Translations under genes and position numbers: made by a program
In this document: one piece after another, positions 37,955 through 46,326 of the stretch
Position numbering within the stretch: the stretch's first letter is position 1
Layout of the letters: every line of letters starts with the position of its first letter
The notes under the pieces: generated by a model
What the model was told of the DNA's origin: nothing
Databases searched by the model: none
The model's input: the letters and a program-made list of their open reading frames with translations, nothing else
Source of the DNA: an uncultured Muribaculaceae bacterium
GTDB lineage: Bacteria > Bacteroidota > Bacteroidia > Bacteroidales > Muribaculaceae
Direction of reading: 5' to 3'
DNA length: 64,000 nt
NCBI GenBank assembly: GCA_934636465.1
Contig: CAKUAR010000005.1
Coordinates: forward strand, 43,006 to 107,005

Positions 37955-38542
37955 ATGTGGAAAGTGAATGAAATATTCTGCTCGCTGCAAGGCGAGGGCT
38001 ACAACACTGGCACGGCAAGTGTGTTTGTGCGCTTCAGCGGCTGCAACCTGAAATGCAACTTTTGTGACACCTGCCACAATGCTGGCACGCAAATGTCGTT
38101 GCCAGCCATAATCGCCGAGATTAACAAATATCCCAAGGCTCCACTGATAGTGCTGACTGGCGGCGAGCCCTCGCTTGTGGTGAATGACGAGCTGATTAGG
38201 GGGCTTAAATCCACTGGCAAGAAGATAGCGATAGAGACCAACGGCACGCGTCAGCTGCCATGCGGCATAGACTGGGTGACGCTGTCGCCAAAATTCACGT
38301 TTGCCGGCGGTGATGCCCAGCCATGTGTGCTGACCAAGTGCGACGAGCTTAAAGTGGTGTATTGCGGTCAAGACCTGGCGGTGTATGATGGCATTGCGGC
38401 TAAGAACAAATTTCTGCAACCATGTTTTGTGGCTGATGAGCGGCAGTGCAAACAAAACATAAAAATGTGTGTGGAAGCCGTACTTGCGCACCCCGACTGG
38501 AGGCTGTCGCTTCAAACGCACCGAATTTTGAATATCCGCTAA
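37955..38542 (+). CDS. queE: 7-carboxy-7-deazaguanine synthase (radical SAM)
   Basis: 195 residues from the ATG giving MWKVNEIFCSLQGEG, the standard QueE N-terminus. A TTG five codons upstream overlaps the queD stop and is less likely. The radical-SAM cluster is C30-x3-C34-x2-C37, within SGCNLKCNFC. Converts 6-carboxytetrahydropterin to 7-carboxy-7-deazaguanine. The operon covers GTP-derived pterin to preQ1 except GTP cyclohydrolase I; folE, tgt and queA are not in the window. Confidence 0.93.
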   Translation: MWKVNEIFCSLQGEGYNTGTASVFVRFSGCNLKCNFCDTCHNAGTQMSLPAIIAEINKYPKAPLIVLTGGEPSLVVNDELIRGLKSTGKKIAIETNGTRQLPCGIDWVTLSPKFTFAGGDAQPCVLTKCDELKVVYCGQDLAVYDGIAAKNKFLQPCFVADERQCKQNIKMCVEAVLAHPDWRLSLQTHRILNIR

Positions 38543-38599
38543 GTTTTTGCAATTAGTTTTTCCCACTTTCCTATCAGTAGGTGAGTGTATATAAAAAAG

Positions 38600-38630
38600 A
38601 AATCCACGATTCAACATCGGGGATTTTTTT
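38600..38630 (+). terminator. Terminator of the que operon
   Basis: AAATCCACGAT (38600-38610)/ATCGGGGATTT (38616-38626), one mismatch, followed by a run of T. Confidence 0.85.
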
Positions 38631-38729
38631 AATAATTAACCTTCTAATACAATTTACATAAACCTTTAACAAATGAATATGCCGGCATCTCACGATGACA
38701 AACAATTCATAACCTTTAAAACTAATACC

Positions 38730-38837
38730 ATGAAAACTGATGCAAAGTTACAACTAAAAATGATACTTGCAAGTAATCTGCGAAGATTGTGTTTGTTTTT
38801 TTGCATAATTCTCAAAAATGACGATTTTTTTTGCTGA
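38730..38837 (+). CDS. Possible 35-residue small protein
   Basis: ATG at 38730 opens a 35-codon frame with a basic N-terminus (MKTDAKLQLK) and a hydrophobic centre (LCLFFCIIL). It lies alone in the 38543-38965 gap after the que terminator. No promoter is clear on the plus strand. A minus-strand TAACTTTG (complement of 38743-38750) with CTTG 19 bp upstream overlaps it, so the site could instead start an antisense RNA. Only coding-pattern conservation would settle it. Confidence 0.2.
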   Translation: MKTDAKLQLKMILASNLRRLCLFFCIILKNDDFFC

Positions 38838-38965
38838 TTTGACCGCCAATTGTGTTTTTATGGGCAATTTGACGGCTTAAAACTATGGCGCTGTGGCGAG
38901 ATTTAACTATGTTTGCACTTGCTATCTGGCCAAGAGTTGCCAAGGCAAAACAAGATGAGTGAAAT

Positions 38966-39520
38966 ATGATTTTGTTTATCAAAAATATGGTGTGCGACCG
39001 ATGCGTGATGACGGTTAAAAATATTCTCGCGTCGTTGGGCTACGAGCACGCCGAGGTGTCTATGGGCAAAGCCGAGGTTGATGCTGACTTGACAGCGGCA
39101 GAGCTTGACACCATAGGGTACAAACTTGCCGAAGTGGGGTTTATGCTGCTCGAAAACCCCGACGATGTGCTCGTGGAGCGTATAAAAAACGCGGTTATAG
39201 CCCTTGTGCGCCGCGATGATGCAGCGCAAGAAAACTTGTCGTCGCTGCTCACGGCGGCAGTAGGTGTGGACTACAGGCAAATGAGCACAGTGTTTAGTGC
39301 CCATGAGCACCGCACCATAGAGAAATTCTATATAGCGCAAAAGGTGGAGCGAGTTAAAGAGCTTATAGACTATGGGGAGCTGACCGTGAGTGAGATTGCA
39401 TACGCCACCGGCTATTCGAGTGTAGCTCACTTGTCGCGCCAGTTTAGGCAGGTGACAGGCATGACACCCACGCAATACAAGACCAGCAACCAGGGGCGCA
39501 AGCCAATCGACAAGGTGTGA
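38966..39520 (+). CDS. HMA-like/AraC-family regulator fusion
   Basis: 184 residues. The first ~70 look like a heavy-metal-associated (ferredoxin-like) domain, with the metal-site-like CDRC in KNMVCDRCVMTVK. The last ~100 form an AraC DNA-binding domain (SEIAYATGYSSVAHLSRQF, GMTPTQYK). This short architecture is widespread in Bacteroidetes, often near metal transport genes, and is thought to sense a metal. Here no metal gene is adjacent; the Zn/Cd-type P-ATPase is 10 kb away. A TATGTTTG box at 38908-38915 may be its promoter. Confidence 0.85.
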   Translation: MILFIKNMVCDRCVMTVKNILASLGYEHAEVSMGKAEVDADLTAAELDTIGYKLAEVGFMLLENPDDVLVERIKNAVIALVRRDDAAQENLSSLLTAAVGVDYRQMSTVFSAHEHRTIEKFYIAQKVERVKELIDYGELTVSEIAYATGYSSVAHLSRQFRQVTGMTPTQYKTSNQGRKPIDKV

Positions 39521-39708
39521 CGCAAGCCGAGTGTGCACTTTTGACTGGCGGAAGAATGGGATTTTAGACCAATTATAGTTATATTTGCATAGAAGATGGC
39601 GCATGGGTCACGGCACGAGGCTTTTTGCCGGTGTTTTGTGAAATGGTGTGGCGACATGAGCCTTAGCCGAAGAAACGTAAACAAAAAGAAATAACAGACA
39701 AAAAGAGT

Positions 39709-40635
39709 ATGACAACACGTTCGTTGATTGTTGTGATAGTGGTGCTTGCCGTGATTGACATTGTGGCAGGCGTGTGGTATCTCGACGGCAAGCTGAACGA
39801 CAATGGCAAATCTCCATTCACGTTCAGCTTCAATGATTCTGACGCTGTGGAAGCCTCCACCGTGGCCGAATCTGTGGGCAACGACGAGTTCTCCACCATG
39901 AGCGACAACGCTTATTTCGTCACCGACAAACCGGTAGATGTGGGCGGTATGAGCGACCCGTTGTCAAGCACCATGCGCATAAAGGCCAAGTGGCCCAAGA
40001 GGGTGAACGGCGACACAGAGCCGCGCGCCTTGACCGAGGCTCTGCTGGGCAAGATGTTTGCCACGAGCTATGCCGACCTTGCTTCGGCCATTAAAAGTGA
40101 GCTTTCGCACCCGGTGTTTTGCACCGCCACCAATGAGAAATATTCAAAGGTAAATAAATCTCCGATTGTGACCGAGCGTTTCAGCCATGTGCAGAGCGTG
40201 AAGGCATATCCGGTGATGAACAGCAACCGCCTGCTTGTGTATGAGGTGGACAAGAAAACGTTTGGCGACGCGCAGAGCGGCACTTCCGAAAACACGCAAT
40301 TTGTGGTCTATGACCGCTTGAAGGGAAAAGTGCTATCGCTTGCCGACATGGTGGCTGACGGCAATGATAACAAAGTGCTGGCACTTATCAACAAAAAAAT
40401 CGACACCATCAACGGCAAGACATCGCGCTTTGGGCATGCGCGTGTGTTGCCCGACAATGTGCGCGTGAAGCACGAGGGGCTGCTGTTTTATTTCCAGAGC
40501 GGTGAACTCGGCTCAAGCGAAGTGGAAATCTACATAGCTCTCGACGCTGTGAAGAAATTGCTAACGCCATCGTTTGCCGACATAATGAAATCCAACGGCG
40601 ACTTTGTGGATTTCAAGCCCATAACGTTTCAGTAA
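39709..40635 (+). CDS. Membrane-anchored DUF3298/RsiV-like protein
   Basis: 308 residues. One N-terminal membrane helix (about 5-24) without a clear cleavage site, then a Ser/Thr/Asp-rich linker and a periplasmic alpha/beta domain. The C-terminal part (VVYDRLKGKVLSLADMV, later EVEIYIALDAVKKLL) resembles DUF3298/RsiV domains, known from lysozyme-sensing anti-sigma factors and from lipoproteins of unknown role. There is no sigma factor gene nearby, so an anti-sigma role is not supported. A TATATTTG box at 39580 may start the transcript; the next gene is 31 bp downstream. Confidence 0.6.
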   Translation: MTTRSLIVVIVVLAVIDIVAGVWYLDGKLNDNGKSPFTFSFNDSDAVEASTVAESVGNDEFSTMSDNAYFVTDKPVDVGGMSDPLSSTMRIKAKWPKRVNGDTEPRALTEALLGKMFATSYADLASAIKSELSHPVFCTATNEKYSKVNKSPIVTERFSHVQSVKAYPVMNSNRLLVYEVDKKTFGDAQSGTSENTQFVVYDRLKGKVLSLADMVADGNDNKVLALINKKIDTINGKTSRFGHARVLPDNVRVKHEGLLFYFQSGELGSSEVEIYIALDAVKKLLTPSFADIMKSNGDFVDFKPITFQ

Positions 40636-40666
40636 TCAATAATCAAAAAAACAACGACACACAGCC

Positions 40667-41470
40667 ATGCAGCCATTTGACACGGAATTTCAGTCGGTGA
40701 AGCAGTTGCTCGACCGCGAAACGGCAAGAATCAACAATGAAGACTTCATTGCCAACGACCCTGTGCAGTTTCCGCGACGCTTCTCACGGCTGCAAGACAT
40801 AGAGATAGTGTCGTTTCTGTGTGCCACAATAGCTTGGGGCAAGCGAAGCATGATTTGCAACAACTGCGAGAAAATGCTTGCCATAATGGAAGGCGACCCG
40901 ATGGGCTATGTGCAGGAGCAGGCATACGAGGCGTTGCCCGACGAGCTCAACATACACCGCACGTTTTTTGGACGCAACATGAAGCACCTGTTGCGCGGAT
41001 TTCACGACATATATGCCAAATATGACTCGATAGATGACTTTGCCGCATCGTGCCGGGTGGCCGACAGCAACGCTCCGGCGTGGAAACTTGTGGAGGAAAT
41101 GCAACGCGTGATGAGTGCAGCCAACGATGGGCGCAGCGACTCGCGCTGCCTGCCTACCAACCTTGCCACCACTGCGCTGAAGCGTGTGAACATGGCTCTG
41201 CGCTGGCTTGTGCGAACCGACGGCATAGTGGATATGGGAGTGTGGCACTCTGTTGACCAGCGGCAGCTATTTGTGCCGCTCGATGTGCATGTGGGCGACA
41301 CAGCGCGCGCCCTTGGACTTGTGTCGCGCAAAGCGAACGACCGCAAAACAGTGGTGGAGCTTACCGAAATGTTGCGGCTGATGCGGCCCGACGACCCTGT
41401 GGCCTATGACTTCGCCCTGTTTGGCATAGGAATAGGCGACAAATATCTGCGGCCCGACGACGGCCGGTAG
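40667..41470 (+). CDS. TIGR02757 (DUF2400) family protein
   Basis: 267 residues starting MQPFDTEFQSVKQLL. The segment DPVQFPRRFSRLQDIEIVSF followed by CATIAWGKR is the recognisable start of the conserved TIGR02757/DUF2400 family, a soluble, mostly helical protein of unknown biochemical function found across Bacteroidetes. The C-terminus (YDFALFGIGIGDKYLRP) suggests possible kinship with helix-hairpin-helix DNA glycosylase-like folds, but this is speculation. Probably co-transcribed with the upstream DUF3298-like gene. Confidence 0.82.
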   Translation: MQPFDTEFQSVKQLLDRETARINNEDFIANDPVQFPRRFSRLQDIEIVSFLCATIAWGKRSMICNNCEKMLAIMEGDPMGYVQEQAYEALPDELNIHRTFFGRNMKHLLRGFHDIYAKYDSIDDFAASCRVADSNAPAWKLVEEMQRVMSAANDGRSDSRCLPTNLATTALKRVNMALRWLVRTDGIVDMGVWHSVDQRQLFVPLDVHVGDTARALGLVSRKANDRKTVVELTEMLRLMRPDDPVAYDFALFGIGIGDKYLRPDDGR

Positions 41471-41582
41471 GTGCACCTGCCTCACTTCACTCACGCTCCA
41501 TGTGAGGCATGAGATTTCAAAATACCGAACAAACCAAATTAAATAAACATAATTAAATAAACACAAAAATTAAATTAGAACA

Positions 41583-42806
41583 ATGAAGAAAACAATTCTC
41601 ACAATCATGACCCTGGCGTTGGCATTTGCTGCCGCCCAGGCTGTGAAATTGCCCATGGCACACGTTTACACTAACCCCACGGGCAAGGAGATACCCATTA
41701 TGGGCTGGTATTCGATTCCTGCTTCCGAAGCCACTCACGAGCGTTATCAGGAGATGCGTGACGCTGGATTTAACCTGTCGTTCTCGCACTTCAGCACCAG
41801 CGATGATGTGCAAAAAGGCCTTGATGCCAGCAAAGGCACCGGAGTGAAACTGATGATTACTTGCAACGAACTGGTGAAAGAACCTGAAAAAACGGTGCGC
41901 CGCTTCATGAAGCACGGACAGACTGCCGGTTGGTTTTTCCGCGACGAGCCAAGCGCAGCAGCTTTCAAGAGCCTTGCCAAATGGGTGCAGCAGGTGCGCA
42001 AGGTTGACGACAGCCATGTGCTCTACCTGAACCTTAACCCGAATTATGCTCCAGTGGAAGCATTGGAAAGTGAGAGCTATCAGGCATACGTGCAGGGCTT
42101 CGTTGACCAAGTGCCACTAGGACTGGTGTCATACGACTTCTATCCAGTGGTGGAAGACGGCGGCAAGATATTTCTGCGCGACCGCTACTATGAGAATATG
42201 GAAGACGTGGCACGCATTGCCAAGGCAAGCGGCTGGCCTTTCTGGGCTTTTGCGCTCTCAACGGCTCACAAGCCTTATCCAGTGCCAACACGCGACATGA
42301 TGCGCCTTGAGATATTCAGCAGCTTGGCCTATGGCGCACAAGGATTGCAGTATTTCACTTACTGGTGCCCAACACCAGGCACATGGGATTTTAACAATGC
42401 CCCTATTGAGATTGACGGCAAGCGCACCGAGGTCTATGACCTGGTGAGCGAGATTAACCATGAGGTGCTTAACTTGAGTTGGGTGTTCCTTGGCGCAAAG
42501 ACCATCGACGTGGCTCACACTGGCGAAAAAATACCTGTTGGCACTCATCAGCTCAAATCGCTGCCTGGCCACATAAAAAGCGTTAACGCAAGCGGCGAGG
42601 GCGTGATTGTGTCGCACCTGGTCAACGGCGCAAACCACTTCCTCATGATTGTGAACCGTGACTTGCATAACCGCCAAAAGGTGACTGTGGAGAAGAACTT
42701 GCCAGTTAGCCGTGTTATGCCTAACGGCAAGACGGTGAATGCTTCGCTTTATAAAGACGCATTGTGGGTTAATCCGGGCGATTACCTGCTCTATCAGTGG
42801 AAATGA
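41583..42806 (+). CDS. Secreted TIM-barrel glycoside-hydrolase-like protein, paralog A
   Basis: 407 residues with signal peptide MKKTILTIMTLALAFAAAQA. The sequence reads as a (beta/alpha)8 barrel: IPIMGWYS, GVKLMITCN, GWFFRDEPS, VSYDFYPVV and AYGAQGLQYFTYW look like successive core strands. The DEP triplet after strand 4 resembles the acid/base Glu site of clan GH-A hydrolases. A second catalytic Glu is not obvious. A C-terminal beta domain ends GDYLLYQWK. It is followed 29 bp later by a paralog with the same layout. Substrate unknown; a glycan of host or diet origin would be the default guess. Confidence 0.7.
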   Translation: MKKTILTIMTLALAFAAAQAVKLPMAHVYTNPTGKEIPIMGWYSIPASEATHERYQEMRDAGFNLSFSHFSTSDDVQKGLDASKGTGVKLMITCNELVKEPEKTVRRFMKHGQTAGWFFRDEPSAAAFKSLAKWVQQVRKVDDSHVLYLNLNPNYAPVEALESESYQAYVQGFVDQVPLGLVSYDFYPVVEDGGKIFLRDRYYENMEDVARIAKASGWPFWAFALSTAHKPYPVPTRDMMRLEIFSSLAYGAQGLQYFTYWCPTPGTWDFNNAPIEIDGKRTEVYDLVSEINHEVLNLSWVFLGAKTIDVAHTGEKIPVGTHQLKSLPGHIKSVNASGEGVIVSHLVNGANHFLMIVNRDLHNRQKVTVEKNLPVSRVMPNGKTVNASLYKDALWVNPGDYLLYQWK

Positions 42807-42835
42807 AAAAGTCACAAAATCAAAAAGAACAAAGC

Positions 42836-44086
42836 ATGAAAAGGATATTGTTGCAACTGCTTTTGGCTGTGACTTGCGTGGCTGGCGCACATGCTGCCGA
42901 CCTGACCAAGCCACACGCCTATGTCAACCCCACAGGCAACGAGTTTCCTATCATGGCATGGTATTCTGTGCCTGGCTCCGATGCCACACCGCAGCGCTAC
43001 AAAGAAATGCGTGAGGCCGGCTTTAACCTCTCGTTCCGCGGCATGGACAATGCCGATGTGCTCGGCAAGGCTCTCGATGCCAGCAAAGGCACCGGAGTGA
43101 AGATTATGGCATCGTGCAACGGCATGTTTGAGCACACCGCCGAGGTGGTCAACCGCTTCAAAGGCCATGAGTCGGTGGGTGGCTGGTTTTTGATTGACGA
43201 GCCGCAAGTGCCGCAATTCAAGTCGCTTGCCGACTATGCCAAGCGTATTCGCACAGCCGACGACAGCCATGTGCTCTACCTCAATCTGTTTCCATATCCG
43301 TTCAACGGCAAAAATGCTGAAAAAGAAGCAGCTGCCTATGGCGCAAAGAGCTACGTTGACTATGTGCGCCAGTTTATCGACACTGTGAGACTTGGCCTTG
43401 TGTCATTTGACATGTATCCTGTGGTGACAAATGGCGGTTACCTGCACTTGAAGCCGGAATATTATCATTGCTTAGAGGTGATTTCTGCCGAGGCACGCCG
43501 TGCCGGACAGCCATTCTGGGCTTTCTCGCTTGCCACACCTCACCACACCTATGAGTCGCAATATCCGCTGCCCACACGCGAGCATGTGAGATTGCAGATT
43601 TTCAGCGACCTTGCCTATGGTGCCCAAGGCATACAATATTTCACTTACTGGAACCCTGGACATGCCGACTTTGAGTATGACAACGCTGCCATAACAGACG
43701 GCCGCCGCACCGAGATGTATGACATATTGAGCGAGCTCAACCACGAGGTGCAACGCCTTAGCTGGGTGTTTCTCGGAGCCAAGGTGACTGATGTGTCACA
43801 CACCGGCGATAGCATAGCATGGCGCACTAAGCCTCTGAAGTCGCTCCCGGCACAGTTTAAGGAAGTTTCGACTTCGGGCAGCGATGTGATAGTGTCGCAA
43901 TTGACGAATGGCAACAACCGCTTCCTCATGGTGGTTAATGCCGACATTGTGGCTCGCCAGAAAGTGACAGTAGTGGCTGACGAAAGCGTGGAGCGCGTGT
44001 TGCCAAGCGGCAAGACCGTGAAAGCAAGTTGCTATAAGCCGCAGCTGTGGCTCAATCCTGGCGATTATCTGCTGTATAAATACTAA
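42836..44086 (+). CDS. Secreted TIM-barrel glycoside-hydrolase-like protein, paralog B
   Basis: 416 residues from MKRILLQLLLAVTCVAGAHA (signal peptide); an upstream in-frame start is rejected. It aligns by eye with paralog A along its whole length: NPTGNEFPIMAWYSVP, SKGTGVKIM, DEPQVPQFKSLADY, DDSHVLYLNL, LAYGAQGIQYFTYW and the closing GDYLLYKY. DEP is kept. The position RLEIF in A is RLQIF in B, which argues against that Glu being catalytic. Clearly a tandem duplication whose copies have diverged; same operon, with a strong terminator after it. Confidence 0.7.
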   Translation: MKRILLQLLLAVTCVAGAHAADLTKPHAYVNPTGNEFPIMAWYSVPGSDATPQRYKEMREAGFNLSFRGMDNADVLGKALDASKGTGVKIMASCNGMFEHTAEVVNRFKGHESVGGWFLIDEPQVPQFKSLADYAKRIRTADDSHVLYLNLFPYPFNGKNAEKEAAAYGAKSYVDYVRQFIDTVRLGLVSFDMYPVVTNGGYLHLKPEYYHCLEVISAEARRAGQPFWAFSLATPHHTYESQYPLPTREHVRLQIFSDLAYGAQGIQYFTYWNPGHADFEYDNAAITDGRRTEMYDILSELNHEVQRLSWVFLGAKVTDVSHTGDSIAWRTKPLKSLPAQFKEVSTSGSDVIVSQLTNGNNRFLMVVNADIVARQKVTVVADESVERVLPSGKTVKASCYKPQLWLNPGDYLLYKY

Positions 44087-44107
44087 AAACCAGACAGTTA
44101 TAACAAA

Positions 44108-44148
44108 CAAAGCACCCACATTCGCGCGAATGTGGGTGCTTTGTTTTA
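44108..44148 (+). terminator. Strong terminator after the TIM-barrel pair
   Basis: Perfect 17-bp inverted repeat from CAAAGCACCCACATTCG (44108-44124) to CGAATGTGGGTGCTTTG (44127-44143), followed by TTTTAG. Confidence 0.88.
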
Positions 44149-44364
44149 GTATTTCCAAAAATGTGGCAAAGGGTATAGCGGTTATTTTTAATGCGCTAAT
44201 GTGCTGTTGCCTCTTTGAGTGGTTTCGCGCAAGGTGGTTATTTGCGTTTGAGCCAATTTTCAGTCAACCATTTAGGAAAGATACACGTTTTGTATGTTTG
44301 TAATGTTTTTTTGTTTAAGAACCGGTAGAAGAACGGTTTCAGTAATTAGTTGTGTTGTATAAAA

Positions 44365-44437
44365 CAAATTCTATTGAAAAACGCATTGTGTGGCAATATT
44401 GCATCAATATGCCGATTGAGTTTTTCAATAGGATTTG
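44365..44437. repeat. 73-nt nested inverted-repeat element
   Basis: Outer arms of 20 nt (44365-44384 and 44418-44437) are complementary at all but a few positions. Inside the loop, GGCAATATTG and CAATATGCC form a second hairpin. The element lies in the 44149-44468 gap, near the stop of the minus-strand metallo-hydrolase gene. It could be that gene's terminator, a structured RNA or a small transposon relic. Apart from a short AACCG/CGGTT hairpin near 44320, the rest of the gap shows nothing. Confidence 0.6.
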
Positions 44438-44468
44438 TGTGGCTTGTTGCTACAAGCGAGGTGGCGTG

Positions 44469-45428
44469 TCAGAGGACGAACCAGAGTGAGGTGTCGTAGC
44501 GCGGCAGGGCGTAGAGTTGCACGTCTTTGTCGCGCTGGTCAACGGCATTGCTGGCGTCGCCCACGGTGAGGTTGATGCTCTCAAGAGCATCGGTCATGGT
44601 GCGGAGCGCAATGTCGGGTGTGTTGTTGTCGTTGCTCAAATGGCACAGGAACACGTATTCAAGTCCTGGGTGATAATGCTCCTTGACAAACTGGGCTGCC
44701 ACCACGTTGTCGAGGTGGCCTTTTTCGCCACGCACGCGGTTTTTGAGATATTCCGGATAGCGTCCCTCATCGAGCATAACGCGGCAGTAGTTGCTCTCTA
44801 TCATCAGGTAGTTGGCTTGCTGCATGTAGTGCTCGGCGCGTGCAGTGATTATGCCCATATCTGTGGCCACGACGAATTTCTTGTCGCCGCTTTCTATGAA
44901 GAAACCCATGTTGTCGGTTCCGTCGTGCGAGGTTTCAAATGCAGTTATTTGCAAGCCGGCGAGCTTAAACGGAGTTTCGATGTAGATGGGCTCTTGATAC
45001 TCTTTGATGCGCCGCGATATGTTGTGGTGGCGCAACAGCCCATTCATGAGCCGCGGGGTGCAATAGATGCGAATGTGCTTGTATTTGCGCACAATCTGGT
45101 AGGAGTAGCGTATGTGGTCGGCGTGGTCGTGGGTCAGGATAATGCCTTTCACCATTTCGGGCTTTATGCTGTTTTTCCGCAAATCGTCGAACACATGGTT
45201 CAGGTCAACTCCGGCATCAATTAAAATTCCCTCTTTGTTGGTGCCGAGATAGGCGCAGTTGCCGCTGCTGCCGCTGCCGAAGCTCACAAAGTGCAGGTCG
45301 CGATGCTCGTCGGGAGCCGGCGCTGGCTGCTTGGCGGCCGTGGGCACCGGAGCTTGCGGGTCGTCGTCGGTGTCGAAATCTATTGACAACTGTCGGTTGT
45401 TGTGTCTTATGTAGTTATTCTTGTTCAT
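44469..45428 (-). CDS. MBL-fold metallo-hydrolase (YycJ/WalJ-like)
   Basis: 319 residues from MNKNNYIRHNN, placed 4 bp after the stop of the upstream methyltransferase gene. After a Pro/Ala-rich ~45-residue linker comes a metallo-beta-lactamase fold beginning FVSFGSGSSGNCAYLG, with metal motif LTHDHADH near residue 100 and later ETSHDG and VATDMG ligands. The GSGSSGNC start and C-terminal HLSNDNN are typical of YycJ-type putative exo/endonucleases. The low-complexity N-terminal extension is unusual for this group. Likely a cytoplasmic nuclease; exact role unproven. Confidence 0.85.
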   Translation of the reverse strand: MNKNNYIRHNNRQLSIDFDTDDDPQAPVPTAAKQPAPAPDEHRDLHFVSFGSGSSGNCAYLGTNKEGILIDAGVDLNHVFDDLRKNSIKPEMVKGIILTHDHADHIRYSYQIVRKYKHIRIYCTPRLMNGLLRHHNISRRIKEYQEPIYIETPFKLAGLQITAFETSHDGTDNMGFFIESGDKKFVVATDMGIITARAEHYMQQANYLMIESNYCRVMLDEGRYPEYLKNRVRGEKGHLDNVVAAQFVKEHYHPGLEYVFLCHLSNDNNTPDIALRTMTDALESINLTVGDASNAVDQRDKDVQLYALPRYDTSLWFVL

Positions 45429-45432
45429 GTTC

Positions 45433-46140
45433 TTATTTGTAGAGCAAAAATATGGTTGGCACCTTGGCATAGGTGTGGCTTGACTGCCGCCACTGCGCTA
45501 TGCTGTGGGTGACTATGCTTTCATTGGGGCCGGTGATGTCGCTTGCCACACACAGCTTGAGGTGTGGCGGCAAGGTGTTTACAAGCTCGTTGATGAGCGT
45601 GTTGTTGCGATAAGGGGTCTCAATGAATATTTGCGTTTGATCTTCTTTGACGATGCGCCGCTCCATTTCTTTGAGTTTGCGTGCCCGCTCGCCGCCGTCG
45701 ATGGGCAGATAGCCCAGAAAGGCGAAGCTCTGGCCGTTGAAGCCAGAACCCATGAGTCCCATCAGTATGCTCGACGGCCCCACGAGGGGCTTGACTTTGA
45801 GCCTTTTTTGCTGCGCAATAGCCACAACGTCGGCTCCGGGGTCGGCAATGGCAGGGCAGCCTGCCTCGCTGATTACGCCCATGGCATTGCCTGCCAAAAG
45901 TGGATTGAGGTAGCCGGAAATTTCGTTGGGATTGGTGTGGCGGTTAAGCTCGTAGAACGTGAGTGAGTCGATGTCGATGTCGCGGTTGCATTTTTTGAGA
46001 AAACGCCGTGCCGACCTAATATTCTCCACGATGAAGTATTTAATCTCACTCACAAGCGCAATGTTGCTGGCTGGCAAGATGTTGGCGAAGTCAACATCGC
46101 TCAGTTGCACTGGAATTAAATATAGCGCTGCGTCAATCAC
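45433..46140 (-). CDS. SAM-dependent methyltransferase, tetrapyrrole-methylase fold (RsmI-related)
   Basis: 235 residues. GVISEAGCPAIADPGADVV and GPSSILMGLMGSGF are the substrate/SAM loops of the RsmI (16S rRNA C1402 2'-O-methyltransferase)-type branch, and FIETPYRNNTL is also RsmI-like. The N-terminus (LYLIPVQLSD) lacks the TPIGN motif of true RsmI, matching a second RsmI-related group in Bacteroidetes whose target is not established. First gene of a two-gene unit with the MBL hydrolase. Confidence 0.8.
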   Translation of the reverse strand: MIDAALYLIPVQLSDVDFANILPASNIALVSEIKYFIVENIRSARRFLKKCNRDIDIDSLTFYELNRHTNPNEISGYLNPLLAGNAMGVISEAGCPAIADPGADVVAIAQQKRLKVKPLVGPSSILMGLMGSGFNGQSFAFLGYLPIDGGERARKLKEMERRIVKEDQTQIFIETPYRNNTLINELVNTLPPHLKLCVASDITGPNESIVTHSIAQWRQSSHTYAKVPTIFLLYK

Positions 46141-46164
46141 TGTTGTTGCAAATAAATTTAATTA

Positions 46165-46196
46165 CAAATTTACATCAAAATAGCAGAAGTAGCAAA
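46165..46196 (-). promoter_or_regulatory. Promoter of the methyltransferase/MBL operon
   Basis: Minus-strand TTTG (complement of 46193-46196) and TAAATTTG (complement of 46165-46172), spacer 20 bp, 24 nt before the ATG at 46140. Confidence 0.7.
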
Positions 46197-46326
46197 GGCC
46201 ATTTTTGCAAATAAAAGCAAATCTGAAAAAGAAAGTATGTGGCCGACGCGAGTGCGCAAGCTGTGTGTTTGCCTGACGCTGCCAGTGCAAGCAACAATGG
46301 CAGCTTGATGAAAAAGATTGTGAAAA

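Noticed and set aside
39709..40635. Anti-sigma factor call for the DUF3298-like protein
   Set aside because: No sigma factor gene is adjacent and the N-terminus lacks a cytoplasmic anti-sigma domain.
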